Shown: one piece after another, positions 7,974-17,689 of the stretch | How positions within the stretch are numbered: position 1 is the first letter of the stretch | How the letters are laid out: the number at the start of each line of letters is the position of its first letter | NCBI GenBank assembly: GCA_947648905.1 | Contig: CANSPP010000006.1 | Location: 34,763-98,762, forward strand | Length of the DNA stretch: 64,000 bases | Reading direction: 5' to 3' | From: an uncultured Clostridium sp. | GTDB taxonomy: Bacteria > Bacillota > Clostridia > TANB77 > CAG-508 | Position numbers and translations under genes: made by a program | The notes under the pieces: model-generated | Databases searched by the model: none | Told to the model about the DNA's origin: nothing | What the model saw: the letters and a program-made list of their open reading frames with translations, nothing else

Positions 7974-8822
7974 TTATATTTCTAAAATGTATGGTTCTTC
8001 ACTTGTTCCTTTTCCACCTGATACTTTTACTTCTGGTTTTAGTGTAGATACTGGGCGAATTCCCCAAGAATAGCTACGTGTGTTTATTAAGGAATTTGAT
8101 GTCACATAACATATATTTCTATCATTTATTTCTCCTGTGTCCTCCCATACATTGTATACAATAAAGTATATGGCAGTTGTAGAATTTTCTGGATATTGAA
8201 CCCAAACTCCACGTGATGCTAACCAATAAGTTTGATCATTTGCTGATTTTGCTATTACTAAATTTTTCATTTGTTGGTAGTCTATTTCACGATTAGTATC
8301 GCCATCTTTAATTGTTCCATTATAGTTGCTCATATGTGGGTATTTACTTTCTGCCACATACATATTCGCACTTTCTGAATAAGGATTATCTGGAACACTG
8401 CCTACACATCTTATGCTACTTTCATATTTGGTATTTAAATATTTTTGCGCTTCATCATTTAATCTTTTTATTGCACTATTGTATGAATTTTTTGTTGCAG
8501 TAGCTGATGCATTATTATATGCTAAATTGTTTGCTGCAGCTCCTGTTCCATTTCCTATTTCTACTTTTGCTGTTGTGGTATTTTGTGTTATGATTTGTAT
8601 TCCATAATTTGTTCCATTTTCTGTATTATATTTCTTATCATATAATACAATACTTTTATCTGTTCCATCTATATATTTCACACAGTCCCCAGCTTTAAGT
8701 TTTGTACTGGCTAATGCTGTAGCTTTAATTGATATTTCTTCTGATTGTATGTCTCCATTTACTAATTTTATTTTATATTCTCCCATTTCTGATATTGTAA
8801 AATATTCTTGACGTCCAACTCT
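7974..8822 (-). CDS. Continuation of pilin-like protein after an in-frame TGA (YWLASR/GIRPV-type C-terminal domain)
   Basis: The reading frame continues directly past the TGA that ends the pilin-like gene (8823-9467): RVGRQEYFTISEMGEYKIKLVNG and on to the C-terminus. The C-terminal domain has TYWLASRGVW, then SWGIRPVSTLKPEVKVSGG and ends EEPYILEI, the pattern of DUF6273/formylglycine-enzyme-like surface domains common behind pilin leaders in gut Clostridia. The only ATG is at 8786 and it has no clear ribosome binding site, which argues that this was or is one protein with the upstream part. Either the TGA is a nonsense mutation, or it is read through. If separate, the domain would lack an export signal. 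Confidence 0.55.
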   Translation of the reverse strand, partial: RVGRQEYFTISEMGEYKIKLVNGDIQSEEISIKATALASTKLKAGDCVKYIDGTDKSIVLYDKKYNTENGTNYGIQIITQNTTTAKVEIGNGTGAAANNLAYNNASATATKNSYNSAIKRLNDEAQKYLNTKYESSIRCVGSVPDNPYSESANMYVAESKYPHMSNYNGTIKDGDTNREIDYQQMKNLVIAKSANDQTYWLASRGVWVQYPENSTTAIYFIVYNVWEDTGEINDRNICYVTSNSLINTRSYSWGIRPVSTLKPEVKVSGGKGTSEEPYILEI

Positions 8823-9467
8823 TCAATCATCTGTATCTGCCTTTTTGTAGTAAACATCCCATTTTTCTATATTGCCTTCATATTGAACATTCAATATATT
8901 TACTTCCCATTTTGTACCCGCTATTGTTTCTTTTATTTTTACATCAAATGTTGGTTTGCTACTACTTTCTTGCCCTTTATATTCTACATTGTATAAATTG
9001 GTTGGCAATTGTTCTAAAACATATACTTTTTGATTTTCGTATCTTGCACCTTCTAGGCTTATTACTTTTCTCTTTTCTAAGTTTATAAATACTGATTGTT
9101 TTACACCTTCTATATATAAATCATCTTTTAGTTGCTGTTCTGTAAAAAATTTATAACCTGATATACTTTCAGCATCGTCACTATACCCATAATCTTTAAC
9201 TAGTTTAAGTCTTTCTACTAGCTCATTATAACGTGCTGTTCCTGCTTGGATGCTTTCTCCTTCTGTTTCGTCAAAGCTTTCCTTTTGGCTTCTTATCTTA
9301 TCTACATTTGTTTGTAGTATTTTCAATTCTACAGTAAATACTGTTACGTTTGATGATTTTAACACTTCAACTCCTGAATATGTTGCTATTGCTGCCAATA
9401 TTAATAATATTATTATTGTTATTACAAGTGATATTAATGTTATTCCTGATGTTTTACTATTTTTCAT
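8823..9467 (-). CDS. Pilin-like (type IV/II secretion leader) protein, ends at TGA
   Basis: 214 residues from the ATG at 9467 (GGGTGGG upstream). Leader MKNSKTSG|ITLISLVITIIILLILA is a class III prepilin signal: short basic head, Gly at the cleavage site, then a 20-residue hydrophobic helix. The rest is a polar ectodomain with a helix (about 45-75) and a beta-rich part. Probable substrate of the prepilin peptidase at 6595-7347. It ends ...KKADTDD followed by TGA, and the same frame stays open for 282 more codons, so this may be the N-terminal part of a larger surface protein. Confidence 0.7.
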   Translation of the reverse strand: MKNSKTSGITLISLVITIIILLILAAIATYSGVEVLKSSNVTVFTVELKILQTNVDKIRSQKESFDETEGESIQAGTARYNELVERLKLVKDYGYSDDAESISGYKFFTEQQLKDDLYIEGVKQSVFINLEKRKVISLEGARYENQKVYVLEQLPTNLYNVEYKGQESSSKPTFDVKIKETIAGTKWEVNILNVQYEGNIEKWDVYYKKADTDD

Positions 9468-9543
9468 TTTACCCACCCTTTATTTCTTTTGTTCTTTGTT
9501 AATTTTTATTTTGACATTTTTATTATACTATAAATTTAAAAAA

Positions 9544-9607
9544 AAGCAAGAATTTTCATTTAATTTATAGGTTACTATTTAAACAATTTAATTAAATGTT
9601 CTTGCTT
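9544..9607 (-). terminator. Terminator of the cortex-lytic gene
   Basis: AAGCAAGAA...TTCTTGCTT with further complementarity inside (TCATTTAATT/AATTAAATG), followed on the reverse strand by a long T run. Confidence 0.8.
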
Positions 9608-9613
9608 TATATT

Positions 9614-10309
9614 TTATTTACAAAATCTATGTTTACCAATCGTCACAGTCATAGGTCTTGACCATATCCATTTATTTGTCGCGGTTGCTGGATTAAAGTA
9701 ATATATAGCTCCATATGATGGATCCCAACCATTAATTGCATCTTGTGCTGCCTTTTTAGCAGTGCTATCTGGCGTCAAGTTTATTTGCCCGTCTGATACA
9801 ACATCAAACGCACCTTGTTGATAAATTACACCTGATATTGAATTTGGAAACGAACTACTTTTTACCCTATTCATCACAACAGCCCCAACAGCCACCTGTC
9901 CTGTATATGATTCTCCTCTTGCCTCTCCATAAATTAACTTTGCAAGCAAATTCACATTGCTCGAATTGCTAGTAGTCCCACTTGAACTTGAGCTTGAACT
10001 CGAATTAAAAATTCCCATCGCTTTTAATGTCGCTGGTCCTGCTATTCCATCTTGTGTCAATCCATTTTTTCTTTGGAAATATTTTACTGCATTTAATGTC
10101 TGAGTTCCATAAATTCCATCTACATTTCCATTGTAATATCCCCAACGTTTCAATTTAGTCTGTATTTGCCTTACTTCATCACCCCTTGAGCCATATTTTG
10201 ATAGTGCTTCTACTGAGCTGTTTTCTGATACTGCTATGAATGTTAGGATGCTTATACTTATTAAGCTAATTATAAAAATTATAATCATTCTTTTTTTGTT
10301 CTTTAACAT
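9614..10309 (-). CDS. sleB: Spore cortex-lytic enzyme SleB-like
   Basis: 231 residues from ATG 10309, chosen because AAAGGTGA precedes it; the longer frame to 10387 overlaps holA. Order: basic head and signal/anchor (1-25), peptidoglycan-binding domain (YGSRGDEVRQIQTKLKRWGY... to about 95), Ser-rich linker, then the Hydrolase_2 domain with the catalytic Glu in AKLIYGEARGESYTGQVAVG and YYFNPATATNKWIWSR. SleB is a lytic transglycosylase that degrades spore cortex at germination. It supports an endospore-forming host. CwlJ lacks the binding domain, so SleB is the better name. Confidence 0.9.
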   Translation of the reverse strand: MLKNKKRMIIIFIISLISISILTFIAVSENSSVEALSKYGSRGDEVRQIQTKLKRWGYYNGNVDGIYGTQTLNAVKYFQRKNGLTQDGIAGPATLKAMGIFNSSSSSSSSGTTSNSSNVNLLAKLIYGEARGESYTGQVAVGAVVMNRVKSSSFPNSISGVIYQQGAFDVVSDGQINLTPDSTAKKAAQDAINGWDPSYGAIYYFNPATATNKWIWSRPMTVTIGKHRFCK

Positions 10310-10377
10310 AAAAATCACCTTTATAATAAAAATTTTCTTTTTCCTATTTTTATCATTTAAGTGATTTTTTATACATT

Positions 10378-11403
10378 TTAAGAACAATATCTACACAAAA
10401 TAGCTTCTAGTCCAACTTGTAAGTCAATTAATCCATTTTTATAATTAAAGTCTAAATCTCTTAAACTTTGCAAAATACCTTTAAGTTCACTTTCCTTAAA
10501 ATACTTAGCCTGTGTCTTATATTTATTCACCAAAAAAGTTTGATTAGGTTTTAAATTCAGGCTACTTATAACGTCTTTATTATATTTTACTGACAATTTT
10601 GTAAAATACAATTTTTTAAAGTGATTGTATAAAGTGATTAATATTTTTTGTATTGGTTCTTTTGCATAAATTAAGTTCTGTAAAACTTGTAATGCTTTTG
10701 CTATATCTTTTTTTCCAAGTGTGTCTGTTAAGTCAAATATTACACTTTCTAGTTTTTTTATAGTTAATTTATCAATGTCTTCTCTTTTTATTGTTCCGTT
10801 TGGTCCGACATATTCAATTAATTTTCTAATTTCGTTTATTATGTCTTGCATATTTGTACCACAGCATTCTATGAAGTATCTTAAAGTGCTATTGTCTATT
10901 TGTACTTTATAGCCATTGCATATTGCTTTTATTCTTGTTTCTATTTGTATTGGTTTTTGGAAATCGAATTGGCATACTGTTCCTAGTTTATCTATTGTTG
11001 TGTACAGTTCTTGCTTTTTATCCGCGTCTTCTTCTACAAATACTATTACTGCACTTTCGTTTATTATTTTTATGTTTTCTTGGATGTAGTTGTTGATTTT
11101 TTCTTTTAGTTTTGCTGTTTCTGCGTTTTTTCTTTTTCCTTCTTTTTTTAGTATGCCTGTATTACGTGCTATTATTAATTTTTTTTCATATCCAAATGCA
11201 GGGGTTTCGATATTTGCTATTAATTCATTTATATTATCCGCATCAATTAAGATGTAATTTATTCCTTTTATTGTTTCTCCAAATAGATTTTTTATTTTTT
11301 TTAATATTGTCTCTAGCAGGAATAATTCTTCTCCATATAGCAAGTATAAGCTTTTTAAATTCTGGTTTTTTAATTCTTTTTCTAGGTTTTCTATTGTTAT
11401 CAT
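10378..11403 (-). CDS. holA: DNA polymerase III subunit delta
   Basis: 341 residues, family-typical. Begins ITIENLEKELKNQNLKSLYLLYGEELFLLE, the usual YLLYGEE start of HolA, then the AAA+-like domain without a working Walker A, and the C-terminal collar domain ending in GLEAILCRYCS. It is part of the clamp loader in replication. It overlaps the long form of the sleB frame, which is why the later sleB start is chosen. Confidence 0.94.
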   Translation of the reverse strand: MITIENLEKELKNQNLKSLYLLYGEELFLLETILKKIKNLFGETIKGINYILIDADNINELIANIETPAFGYEKKLIIARNTGILKKEGKRKNAETAKLKEKINNYIQENIKIINESAVIVFVEEDADKKQELYTTIDKLGTVCQFDFQKPIQIETRIKAICNGYKVQIDNSTLRYFIECCGTNMQDIINEIRKLIEYVGPNGTIKREDIDKLTIKKLESVIFDLTDTLGKKDIAKALQVLQNLIYAKEPIQKILITLYNHFKKLYFTKLSVKYNKDVISSLNLKPNQTFLVNKYKTQAKYFKESELKGILQSLRDLDFNYKNGLIDLQVGLEAILCRYCS

Positions 11404-11434
11404 TTTTTTGCCCCTTACTTTACATTTTTTATTT

Positions 11435-11459
11435 AAGCGTCTAGAATTTCCAGACGCTT
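11435..11459 (-). terminator. Terminator after the glycogen debranching enzyme
   Basis: AAGCGTCT/AGACGCTT hairpin with A/T-rich flanks in the holA-debranching enzyme gap. Confidence 0.6.
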
Positions 11460-11498
11460 CTGCTTTTTTATATGAAGTTTTGCTTCCTTATTACTTTT

Positions 11499-13505
11499 TC
11501 ATTTCTTTAAAATAATTCTAATAATTTCTGATACACTCCAAGCTTGTGCTATTGTTCCTTTTGGTAGTTGTGGCTCTTCGGAATCATATAGTTCAGCTAT
11601 ACTTCCTATACAGCCTCTTTGGTCAATTTCTTTTTCAAATGTTGATTTTGTTTTTTGTACAAATTTTTCTAGTTTCTTTTCTATTTCTTGTTTTTCATCT
11701 TTGTTTTTCGTTACTTTCAATATGTTTTTCAATGAGTTGTAGTATAGACCTAATAGCCAAGGCCAAGTAATTCCTTGATGATAACTACTGTCTCTCTTTT
11801 CTCCATTTCCTTCATATATTGCAACATATTTTTCTTCGTCACTTGCTAGTGTTTTTAATCCATAGTTATTTAGTAATTTATTTTCTACTACTTCTATTAT
11901 GCTTTTTGCTTCTTCTGATTTTGGCTCTATGATAGGATATGTTAGACTTAATGCAAATAATTGATTTGGTCTTACTTTACAATCCCCTAAAACATCTTCC
12001 AAGCATTTTGTGTCTTTATTATAAAATTTATCATTAAATGCTATTTGACATTTCTTTGCTAGTTTCTCATATTTTCTTGAATCTCCTAAGCCTCCCATTT
12101 TTTTGCTTAGTTTTGCCATTATCATATTGGCATTGTACCACAAGCTGTTTACTTCTACGACTTTGCCATTTCTAGGTGTTATTGCTACACCATTATATTT
12201 TGCATCCATCCAAGTATTTTGCGTTTCGTCTGTTCCTGATACTATTAGGCCATCTGTGTCTAAATATATGTTATTGTTATCTACATCTATACCTTTTGAG
12301 TAATTTTCTATTACATCCTCTAATGTTTTATACATTTGTGTTTTAACAAAGTCATAATCACCTGTATAGTCAATGTATTTTTGTACTTGTTCAAATAAAA
12401 GTAATGACGCATCTACACTATTATATAATGGTCTATTGTCATATCCTGAATATCCATTTGGAACTAGTCCATATTTTACATCTCTTATCATTGTTTTTAG
12501 CACTTCTTTTGCTATTTCAAATCTCTTTGTTACTAATAGCAAGCCTTCAAATGCAATTAAACTATCTCTTCCCCAGTCTAAAAACCAAGGATATCCTGCA
12601 ATTATTGTATGTAATGAAAAGTTTGGTCTATATACTATAAAGTTGTCTGATGCTATTAATAGTTCTTTTATTAATTCTTCATCTTGTTTATTTATCAGTC
12701 CTGAGTTATCAAAGATTTCTTGCATTCTTTTTGTTTCTTTTTCAATTAAATTTTTTACATTTATTTCTTCTATGTTGGCTTCTAATGAACATACAAAAGA
12801 TATTTCTTTTTCTGTTTTAGCAGGTATTTCTATTTCATATACACCAGGAACTACGTGATTTTCTTCTGCTGAAAATCCACGTTTTTCTTCTTCGATGTAA
12901 AACATATTTCTAAAGGTATCATTTTGATGTTCTATGTAATTTCCTTCTGATAAATTCATATATATTGGTGTTTGAGAATTTCCATCTACTATAAGTTTTA
13001 CTTTGTTTTTTTGTATTTCTTGTCTTACAGTAAATTCGTGATTTTCATTTACTGTGTGGAAATCTCTAAAATTTACAATTGGAGCTAAAGTTAATTTTGC
13101 TTTTACTCCTCCAGTTTTTATTTTATAATATACTCCAACTGTGTTTTTTCCATATTCCATACATATTGTTTTTGTTATTTGTGTTGTTCCTACTTTGTAT
13201 TTGAATGTTGGTACAATTTCTTTTTCAAATTCTTGTTGATATTCAAATCCTTTTGAAATATATTCTTTTCCTATATTTGTATATAAATCATACTTCTTCC
13301 CTCTAATTTCAACACTTTCATCTATCTTAGAAAGTATTAAAAATCTTCTTGCTGGTGGTGTTAGTGGTGCAACTAATAACCCACCATATTTTCTTACATT
13401 TGCTCCTATTATGCTTGAAGAGCTATATCCACCTATTCCATTTGTAATTAGCCATTCTTTATCTAATCCGTTTTCTAAATTTAATGTTTCTTTTGTAAAT
13501 TTCAT
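11499..13505 (-). CDS. Glycogen debranching enzyme / amylo-alpha-1,6-glucosidase family
   Basis: 668 residues from ATG 13505. The N-terminal domain begins EWLITNGIGGYSSSSIIGAN, the hallmark of GDE_N proteins; the C-terminal (alpha/alpha)6 domain contains AGYPWFLDWGRDSLIAFEG and SSYHQGITWPWLLGLYY. It should hydrolyse alpha-1,6 branches of glycogen or oligosaccharides. No other glycogen genes lie in the window. It ends in TGA, one of the few TGA stops here. A TTG at 13517 is an alternative start but is too near the AAAGG sequence. Confidence 0.88.
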   Translation of the reverse strand: MKFTKETLNLENGLDKEWLITNGIGGYSSSSIIGANVRKYGGLLVAPLTPPARRFLILSKIDESVEIRGKKYDLYTNIGKEYISKGFEYQQEFEKEIVPTFKYKVGTTQITKTICMEYGKNTVGVYYKIKTGGVKAKLTLAPIVNFRDFHTVNENHEFTVRQEIQKNKVKLIVDGNSQTPIYMNLSEGNYIEHQNDTFRNMFYIEEEKRGFSAEENHVVPGVYEIEIPAKTEKEISFVCSLEANIEEINVKNLIEKETKRMQEIFDNSGLINKQDEELIKELLIASDNFIVYRPNFSLHTIIAGYPWFLDWGRDSLIAFEGLLLVTKRFEIAKEVLKTMIRDVKYGLVPNGYSGYDNRPLYNSVDASLLLFEQVQKYIDYTGDYDFVKTQMYKTLEDVIENYSKGIDVDNNNIYLDTDGLIVSGTDETQNTWMDAKYNGVAITPRNGKVVEVNSLWYNANMIMAKLSKKMGGLGDSRKYEKLAKKCQIAFNDKFYNKDTKCLEDVLGDCKVRPNQLFALSLTYPIIEPKSEEAKSIIEVVENKLLNNYGLKTLASDEEKYVAIYEGNGEKRDSSYHQGITWPWLLGLYYNSLKNILKVTKNKDEKQEIEKKLEKFVQKTKSTFEKEIDQRGCIGSIAELYDSEEPQLPKGTIAQAWSVSEIIRIILKK

Positions 13506-13521
13506 ATATTTTTCCAACCTT

Positions 13522-15219
13522 TTATTTCAAATTACTATTTTTTAATTTTTCTAGCATTTGAGCTCTTACATCTTGCTCACTTTTCTTCATGTTTTCTCTT
13601 GTCTTTACTCTTGTTTCTTCTTTTTGTCTTGTTTTATTCATTTTTTTATTTTGTTCTCTAGTTTTTGACGACCTAGTTTCTACATTTCTTGTTCTTGTTT
13701 TAGATGTACTCTTTGTTTTTGCTCTATTTTCATTTCTTGCTTTTGCTTTACTATCTGCTTCTCTTATTGATGCTATTCTGTCACTATATTTATCACTAAA
13801 TTTACTTTTTGTTTTCCATTGTTTTTCATGTTTAGAAGTTTTTACTTGTTTTTTAGCCTTTTTAGCCATATCCTTCTTTATCTTGTTTATTCTTTTTTCT
13901 TCTCTTAATTTAGTATTTAACATTAAATATTGTGGGTCACTTTGTTTATCTTGATATTTCAAGTCATCACAAATTAATTCAATAATTGAAGACGCAACTA
14001 AACTTGGGTCATGTCTAATCATATCGTCTTTTATCATTGATAAGTTTCTTTGTAAAAATCTAATTCCTTTTACTTTATCAATATCTTGTTCAACAATATC
14101 TTGTCCTTGTAAATTATACTTCTTTACAAATTCTGGAATAATTTCTCCTGTATCATAAATACAGTAATCAATAACCCCATTTCCGCAATGTTCAATAATT
14201 GCATTTAAATGGTCTGCAACACTGTAATTATCTGTTTGACCTGGTTCTGTCATAATATTACTAATATACACTTTTATTGCTGTACTTTCTTTTATAGCCT
14301 TTGTAACTCCATTTACTAAAAGATTTGGAATTACATTTGTGTATAAACTTCCTGGTCCTATTATAATACAATCAGCATTTTTTATTGTTTCTATTACTCC
14401 TGGTGCTGGTCTACAATTTGATGGATTTAATAAAATTCTATTTATCTTTGTTATCTTTTCTGAAACAACTTCTGCTATTCTAGATTTTTCTTTTACTATG
14501 TATCCATTTTCTAACTCTGCTATTATGTTCATTTCATCTAAAGTAACAGGAATAACTTTTCCTATCATATTTAAAACTTCATTACTTTTTATGATAGAAT
14601 CCTCAAAATTTCCATTTATTCCTTTCATCGCCAAGAAATAAATATCAGCAAAACTAAGCCCTCTTAATTTTCCATTTCTAAATTCATAATTAAATAATTT
14701 ATCAATTTGTCCTTCTTTGCTAGCTAGAGAAATTATACTATCTTTGATATCACTTAAAGGCATAGCTTCTAACTCTCTTCTTGAATTTGAAACTTCCTCT
14801 CCATAGTCTGAAACTGTTACTATTGCTGTTAAATTATTTGTATATTGCTTTAACCCTGAAAGAACAGTATTTAAACCTGTTCCACCACCTATAACAACAA
14901 TATTTGGTCCTTTATCATATACTGTTTTATTGAAAATTAAAGACTTAACATTAACATTATTCTTATTTTCCATTCTTTCATCAGTTGACTCTATCAAAAC
15001 TTCCAAAGTTCTTTTATTTAAACAAATTAAACCAATTATGATTGCAACAAAACCAGCTACAAAAACTGCAACTACTTCTCCTACCTCCATAAAAGAAATC
15101 TCTTTCATAACTAAAATTTTTGCTAATCCATAACAAGCAAGTAGAATTCCTACTAATATAAGGAAAATCCATCTTTTCATTTTGCTACTTGACTTAAACC
15201 ATTGCATAAAACCTTTCAT
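13522..15219 (-). CDS. yvcK: YvcK/CofD-like protein with N-terminal membrane segments and basic tail
   Basis: 565 residues. Two hydrophobic segments (about 15-35 and 42-65) precede the YvcK domain (about 100-410), with GGGTGLNTVLSGLK and CIIIGPGSLYTNVIPNLL. YvcK proteins are needed for gluconeogenic growth and cell shape and bind UDP-sugars. The usual DDGGSSG motif reads SDYGEEVSNSRRE here, a clear deviation. The last 130 residues are a Lys/Arg-rich disordered tail (repeated KTR, KARNENRAKTKS). Such tails are uncommon in the family. It lies 16 bases upstream of the debranching gene, so the two may be co-transcribed. Confidence 0.88.
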   Translation of the reverse strand: MKGFMQWFKSSSKMKRWIFLILVGILLACYGLAKILVMKEISFMEVGEVVAVFVAGFVAIIIGLICLNKRTLEVLIESTDERMENKNNVNVKSLIFNKTVYDKGPNIVVIGGGTGLNTVLSGLKQYTNNLTAIVTVSDYGEEVSNSRRELEAMPLSDIKDSIISLASKEGQIDKLFNYEFRNGKLRGLSFADIYFLAMKGINGNFEDSIIKSNEVLNMIGKVIPVTLDEMNIIAELENGYIVKEKSRIAEVVSEKITKINRILLNPSNCRPAPGVIETIKNADCIIIGPGSLYTNVIPNLLVNGVTKAIKESTAIKVYISNIMTEPGQTDNYSVADHLNAIIEHCGNGVIDYCIYDTGEIIPEFVKKYNLQGQDIVEQDIDKVKGIRFLQRNLSMIKDDMIRHDPSLVASSIIELICDDLKYQDKQSDPQYLMLNTKLREEKRINKIKKDMAKKAKKQVKTSKHEKQWKTKSKFSDKYSDRIASIREADSKAKARNENRAKTKSTSKTRTRNVETRSSKTREQNKKMNKTRQKEETRVKTRENMKKSEQDVRAQMLEKLKNSNLK

Positions 15220-15250
15220 TTTTACCTAACTCCTTTACTATGTCCAATTG

Positions 15251-15281
15251 TGTCCAATTGGGGACGTTTCCTTCTTGGACA
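15251..15281. repeat. Hairpin element, TGTCCAA arms, with partial copies on both sides
   Basis: Full element TGTCCAA...GGGGACGTTTCC...TTGGACA. A broken arm TGTCCAATTG lies at 15241-15250 and a degenerate element (ATCCAACTGGGACGTTTC...) at about 15282-15310. The cluster sits in the yvcK-murB gap. Confidence 0.75.
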
Positions 15282-15321
15282 TATCCAACTGGGACGTTTC
15301 TTGTTTGTCCCGTTTTCCTTT

Positions 15322-16239
15322 CTATTTTCCTATTATTTCTACTTCTAATTCTATTTTTTTGCTGAATTTTTCATAGACTTTTTCTTGTACGTATTTTACT
15401 AACTTTAATACATCTTCTGATGTTGCATTTCCTTTGTTTATTACAAATCCTGCGTGTTTTGTTGATACCTCTGCATCACCTACTGAATATCCTTTTAGTC
15501 CTGCTTCATCTATCAATTTTGCTGTTATGAAGTCTTCTCCTCTTTTGAATGTGCTTCCTGCACTTGGATATTCTATTGGTTGCTTTTCTTTTCTGAATGT
15601 TTTGTATTCTTCCATTTTTGCTTGTATTTCTTCTTTTTTTCCTTTTGTTAATTCTAGTTCAACTTCTGTTACTATGTATTTTTCGTCTTTTAGCATACTT
15701 CTTCTGTATTCAAATTTCATTTCTTCATTTGTGAATTCTTTTTGCTCGCCATTATATGATATTGCTTTTACTTTTTTTACGATGTCTTTCATTTCTTTTC
15801 CATGTGCTCCAGCGTTCATTCTTATTGCTCCGCCTATTGTTCCTGGTATTCCTGATATTTCTTCAAATCCTGATATATCTTGATTTAAAAATGTCCTTGC
15901 AATTTTTGCGTTTTTCTCTCCTGCACCTACTGTTACTTTTATTTTGTCTCCGTTTTCTTCTATTTCTAGTTTTTCTATTTTGATTATTAATGTTATTCCT
16001 TCTATTCCCTTATCTGATATTAGCACATTGCTTCCATTTCCTAGTATTGTTAATGGTATTTGTTTTTCTTGCGCTAAGTTTAGTACTTCTTTTAAATCTT
16101 CTGTGTTGTCTATTTTTATTAGACAATCTGCTGGTCCACCTATTTTGAAGCTTGTGTAGTTTTTCATTTCTTCGTTGTATTTGATTTTTTCTGAAGCTAT
16201 TTTTAGTCCAGCTTCTTTTATTATTTTTTCTATGTTCAT
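15322..16239 (-). CDS. murB: UDP-N-acetylenolpyruvoylglucosamine reductase
   Basis: 305 residues from ATG 16239, which has GAAGGAGAG 7 bases upstream. It reduces UDP-GlcNAc-enolpyruvate to UDP-MurNAc using FAD and NADPH. FAD-binding region ILGNGSNVLISDKG, EEISGIPGTIGGAIRMNAGAHG, and the catalytic Ser in YPSAGSTFKRG with the C-terminal STKHAGFVINKG. This is the short type II MurB usual in Bacillota. Confidence 0.96.
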   Translation of the reverse strand: MNIEKIIKEAGLKIASEKIKYNEEMKNYTSFKIGGPADCLIKIDNTEDLKEVLNLAQEKQIPLTILGNGSNVLISDKGIEGITLIIKIEKLEIEENGDKIKVTVGAGEKNAKIARTFLNQDISGFEEISGIPGTIGGAIRMNAGAHGKEMKDIVKKVKAISYNGEQKEFTNEEMKFEYRRSMLKDEKYIVTEVELELTKGKKEEIQAKMEEYKTFRKEKQPIEYPSAGSTFKRGEDFITAKLIDEAGLKGYSVGDAEVSTKHAGFVINKGNATSEDVLKLVKYVQEKVYEKFSKKIELEVEIIGK

Positions 16240-16379
16240 AAGGTTTCTCTCCTTCATGTTTTTTAGTCCCCCTTATTCTACTATATTCTTGGTTAAAAAG
16301 CAAGTTGCATTTTATACATATTTCTTAATTTTATTTAATATATTACTATTATGTCAATATATTAATTTAAGGAGTTCTT

Positions 16380-17442
16380 ATGGTTTTAAAAAGTAATTTT
16401 TATGTTATTAAATTAAAAAGAAATTTTTTAGCAATTATGTTCCTATGTTTTACACTTGGATTACTAATATTCTCTAGAACAAATCTTCCTGCTGTAAAAT
16501 CAGGTTTAGCACTTTGGGCAAATTCTGTTGTACCATCACTATTTCCATTTTTTGTTGCAACAGAATTACTAATGCACACAAATATTATCTCACAATTAGG
16601 AATTTTGCTTAATCGATATATGAAACCAATTTTTAATGTACGTGGCGAAGGGGCTTTTGCCTTTATTATGGGAATTATTAGTGGATATCCTGTTGGAGCT
16701 AAAATTGCAAGTAATTTTAGAAAAAATAATATTTGTAGTAAAGAGGAATGTGAAAGACTTCTTAGTTTTACCAATAATTCTGGGCCATTATTTATTATTG
16801 GCTCTGTTGGAATTTTGATGTTTAGAAACACAACTATTGGAGTTTTACTTTTTATTACTCATATTTTAGCTTGTATTACAGTTGGAGTTATTTTTAGATT
16901 TTGGAAAAAAAATAAAACTTCTTCAGATTTTAAAAATACTTCATCCACATCTCAAAACCAAAATAATAAATTTGTTACTTTTTCTAATTTAGGTGAAGTT
17001 TTAGCTGAAAGCATAACAAGCGCAATTTCTACTATTTTACTAATTGGTGGATTTGTCGTAATTTTTTCTAGCATTATATCAATTTTAAATGCTAGTGGTC
17101 TTTTAAAAACTTTTGCCAATATGCTCTCTCCTGCCTTTAAAAGTCTACGGCATTGATAGTGCTTTTTCTGCTCCTTTTATTAGTGGGTTTTTGGAAATTA
17201 CAAATGGTATTAATTCTATTTCTTGTATCGCCTCTAAAAAGCTATCAATAAACATTATATTTTCGGCATTTTTACTTGGTTTTGGAGGTATTTCTGTTTT
17301 ACTACAAGTATGGAGCATTACATCAAAAACTGATTTATCAATTAGACCTTATTTATATGGCAAGTTACTACAAGGCATATTTGCTGCTTTTTATACATAT
17401 ATTTTTATAAATGTTATACCATTTTTCAATTTTGATTTATAA
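16380..17442 (+). CDS. ylbJ: Sporulation integral membrane protein YlbJ, one +1 frameshift site
   Basis: Skipping the C of CGG at 17148-17150 joins two frames into 353 residues: ...MLSPAFKSL-G-IDSAFSAPFISGFLEITNG.... The joined protein is a nucleoside-recognition/gate family polytopic protein (about eight membrane segments) with EITNG in the conserved second gate motif, as in YlbJ. YlbJ is required for spore cortex formation in B. subtilis. The span minus one base is an exact number of codons. Starts with ATG 7 bases after AAGGAG. In zero frame the protein would stop two codons after CGG (LRH*). Confidence 0.85.
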
Positions 17443-17458
17443 GGAAGGATTGTGTTTT

Positions 17459-17689
17459 ATGGAACGTGATTTTAATAATTTTATGCCACCTTTTATGGAT
17501 TATGGAATGCCACCAAATTCTCCACAAGATGATATGTTTAATCCTATGATGCAATACGAGCAAGCTTATTGCTATTATCGCTATTTGTGTATGCAAATGG
17601 ATTATAAAATTAAATGTAAAGAATATGAAAAAATGTGTGGCTCTGATAACCGTGGAGCGTCACTTGGACGTGATAGAAAAGTTGAATAA
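17459..17689 (+). CDS. Small Met/Tyr-rich protein, unknown
   Basis: 76 residues from ATG 17459, behind AAGGAAGG. Composition is Met-, Tyr- and Pro-rich at the N-terminus (NNFMPPFMDYGMPP), then QAYCYYRYLCMQMDYKIKCKEYEKMC with four cysteines in the window's only such arrangement. No family recognised. It starts 16 bases after ylbJ, so it is likely co-transcribed and may be sporulation-related; spore coat proteins are often of this composition, but that is inference. Confidence 0.6.
   Translation: MERDFNNFMPPFMDYGMPPNSPQDDMFNPMMQYEQAYCYYRYLCMQMDYKIKCKEYEKMCGSDNRGASLGRDRKVE

Noticed and set aside
7920-7974. Longer N-terminus of YqeG (MPHAGGFHF...)
   Set aside because: It is a translated hairpin element; a GGAGG site precedes the later ATG and matches family starts.
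8823-8825. Genome-wide reassignment of TGA to Trp
   Set aside because: polA and the glycogen debranching enzyme end in TGA at family-typical places, TGG is used freely and the tRNA-Trp anticodon is CCA.
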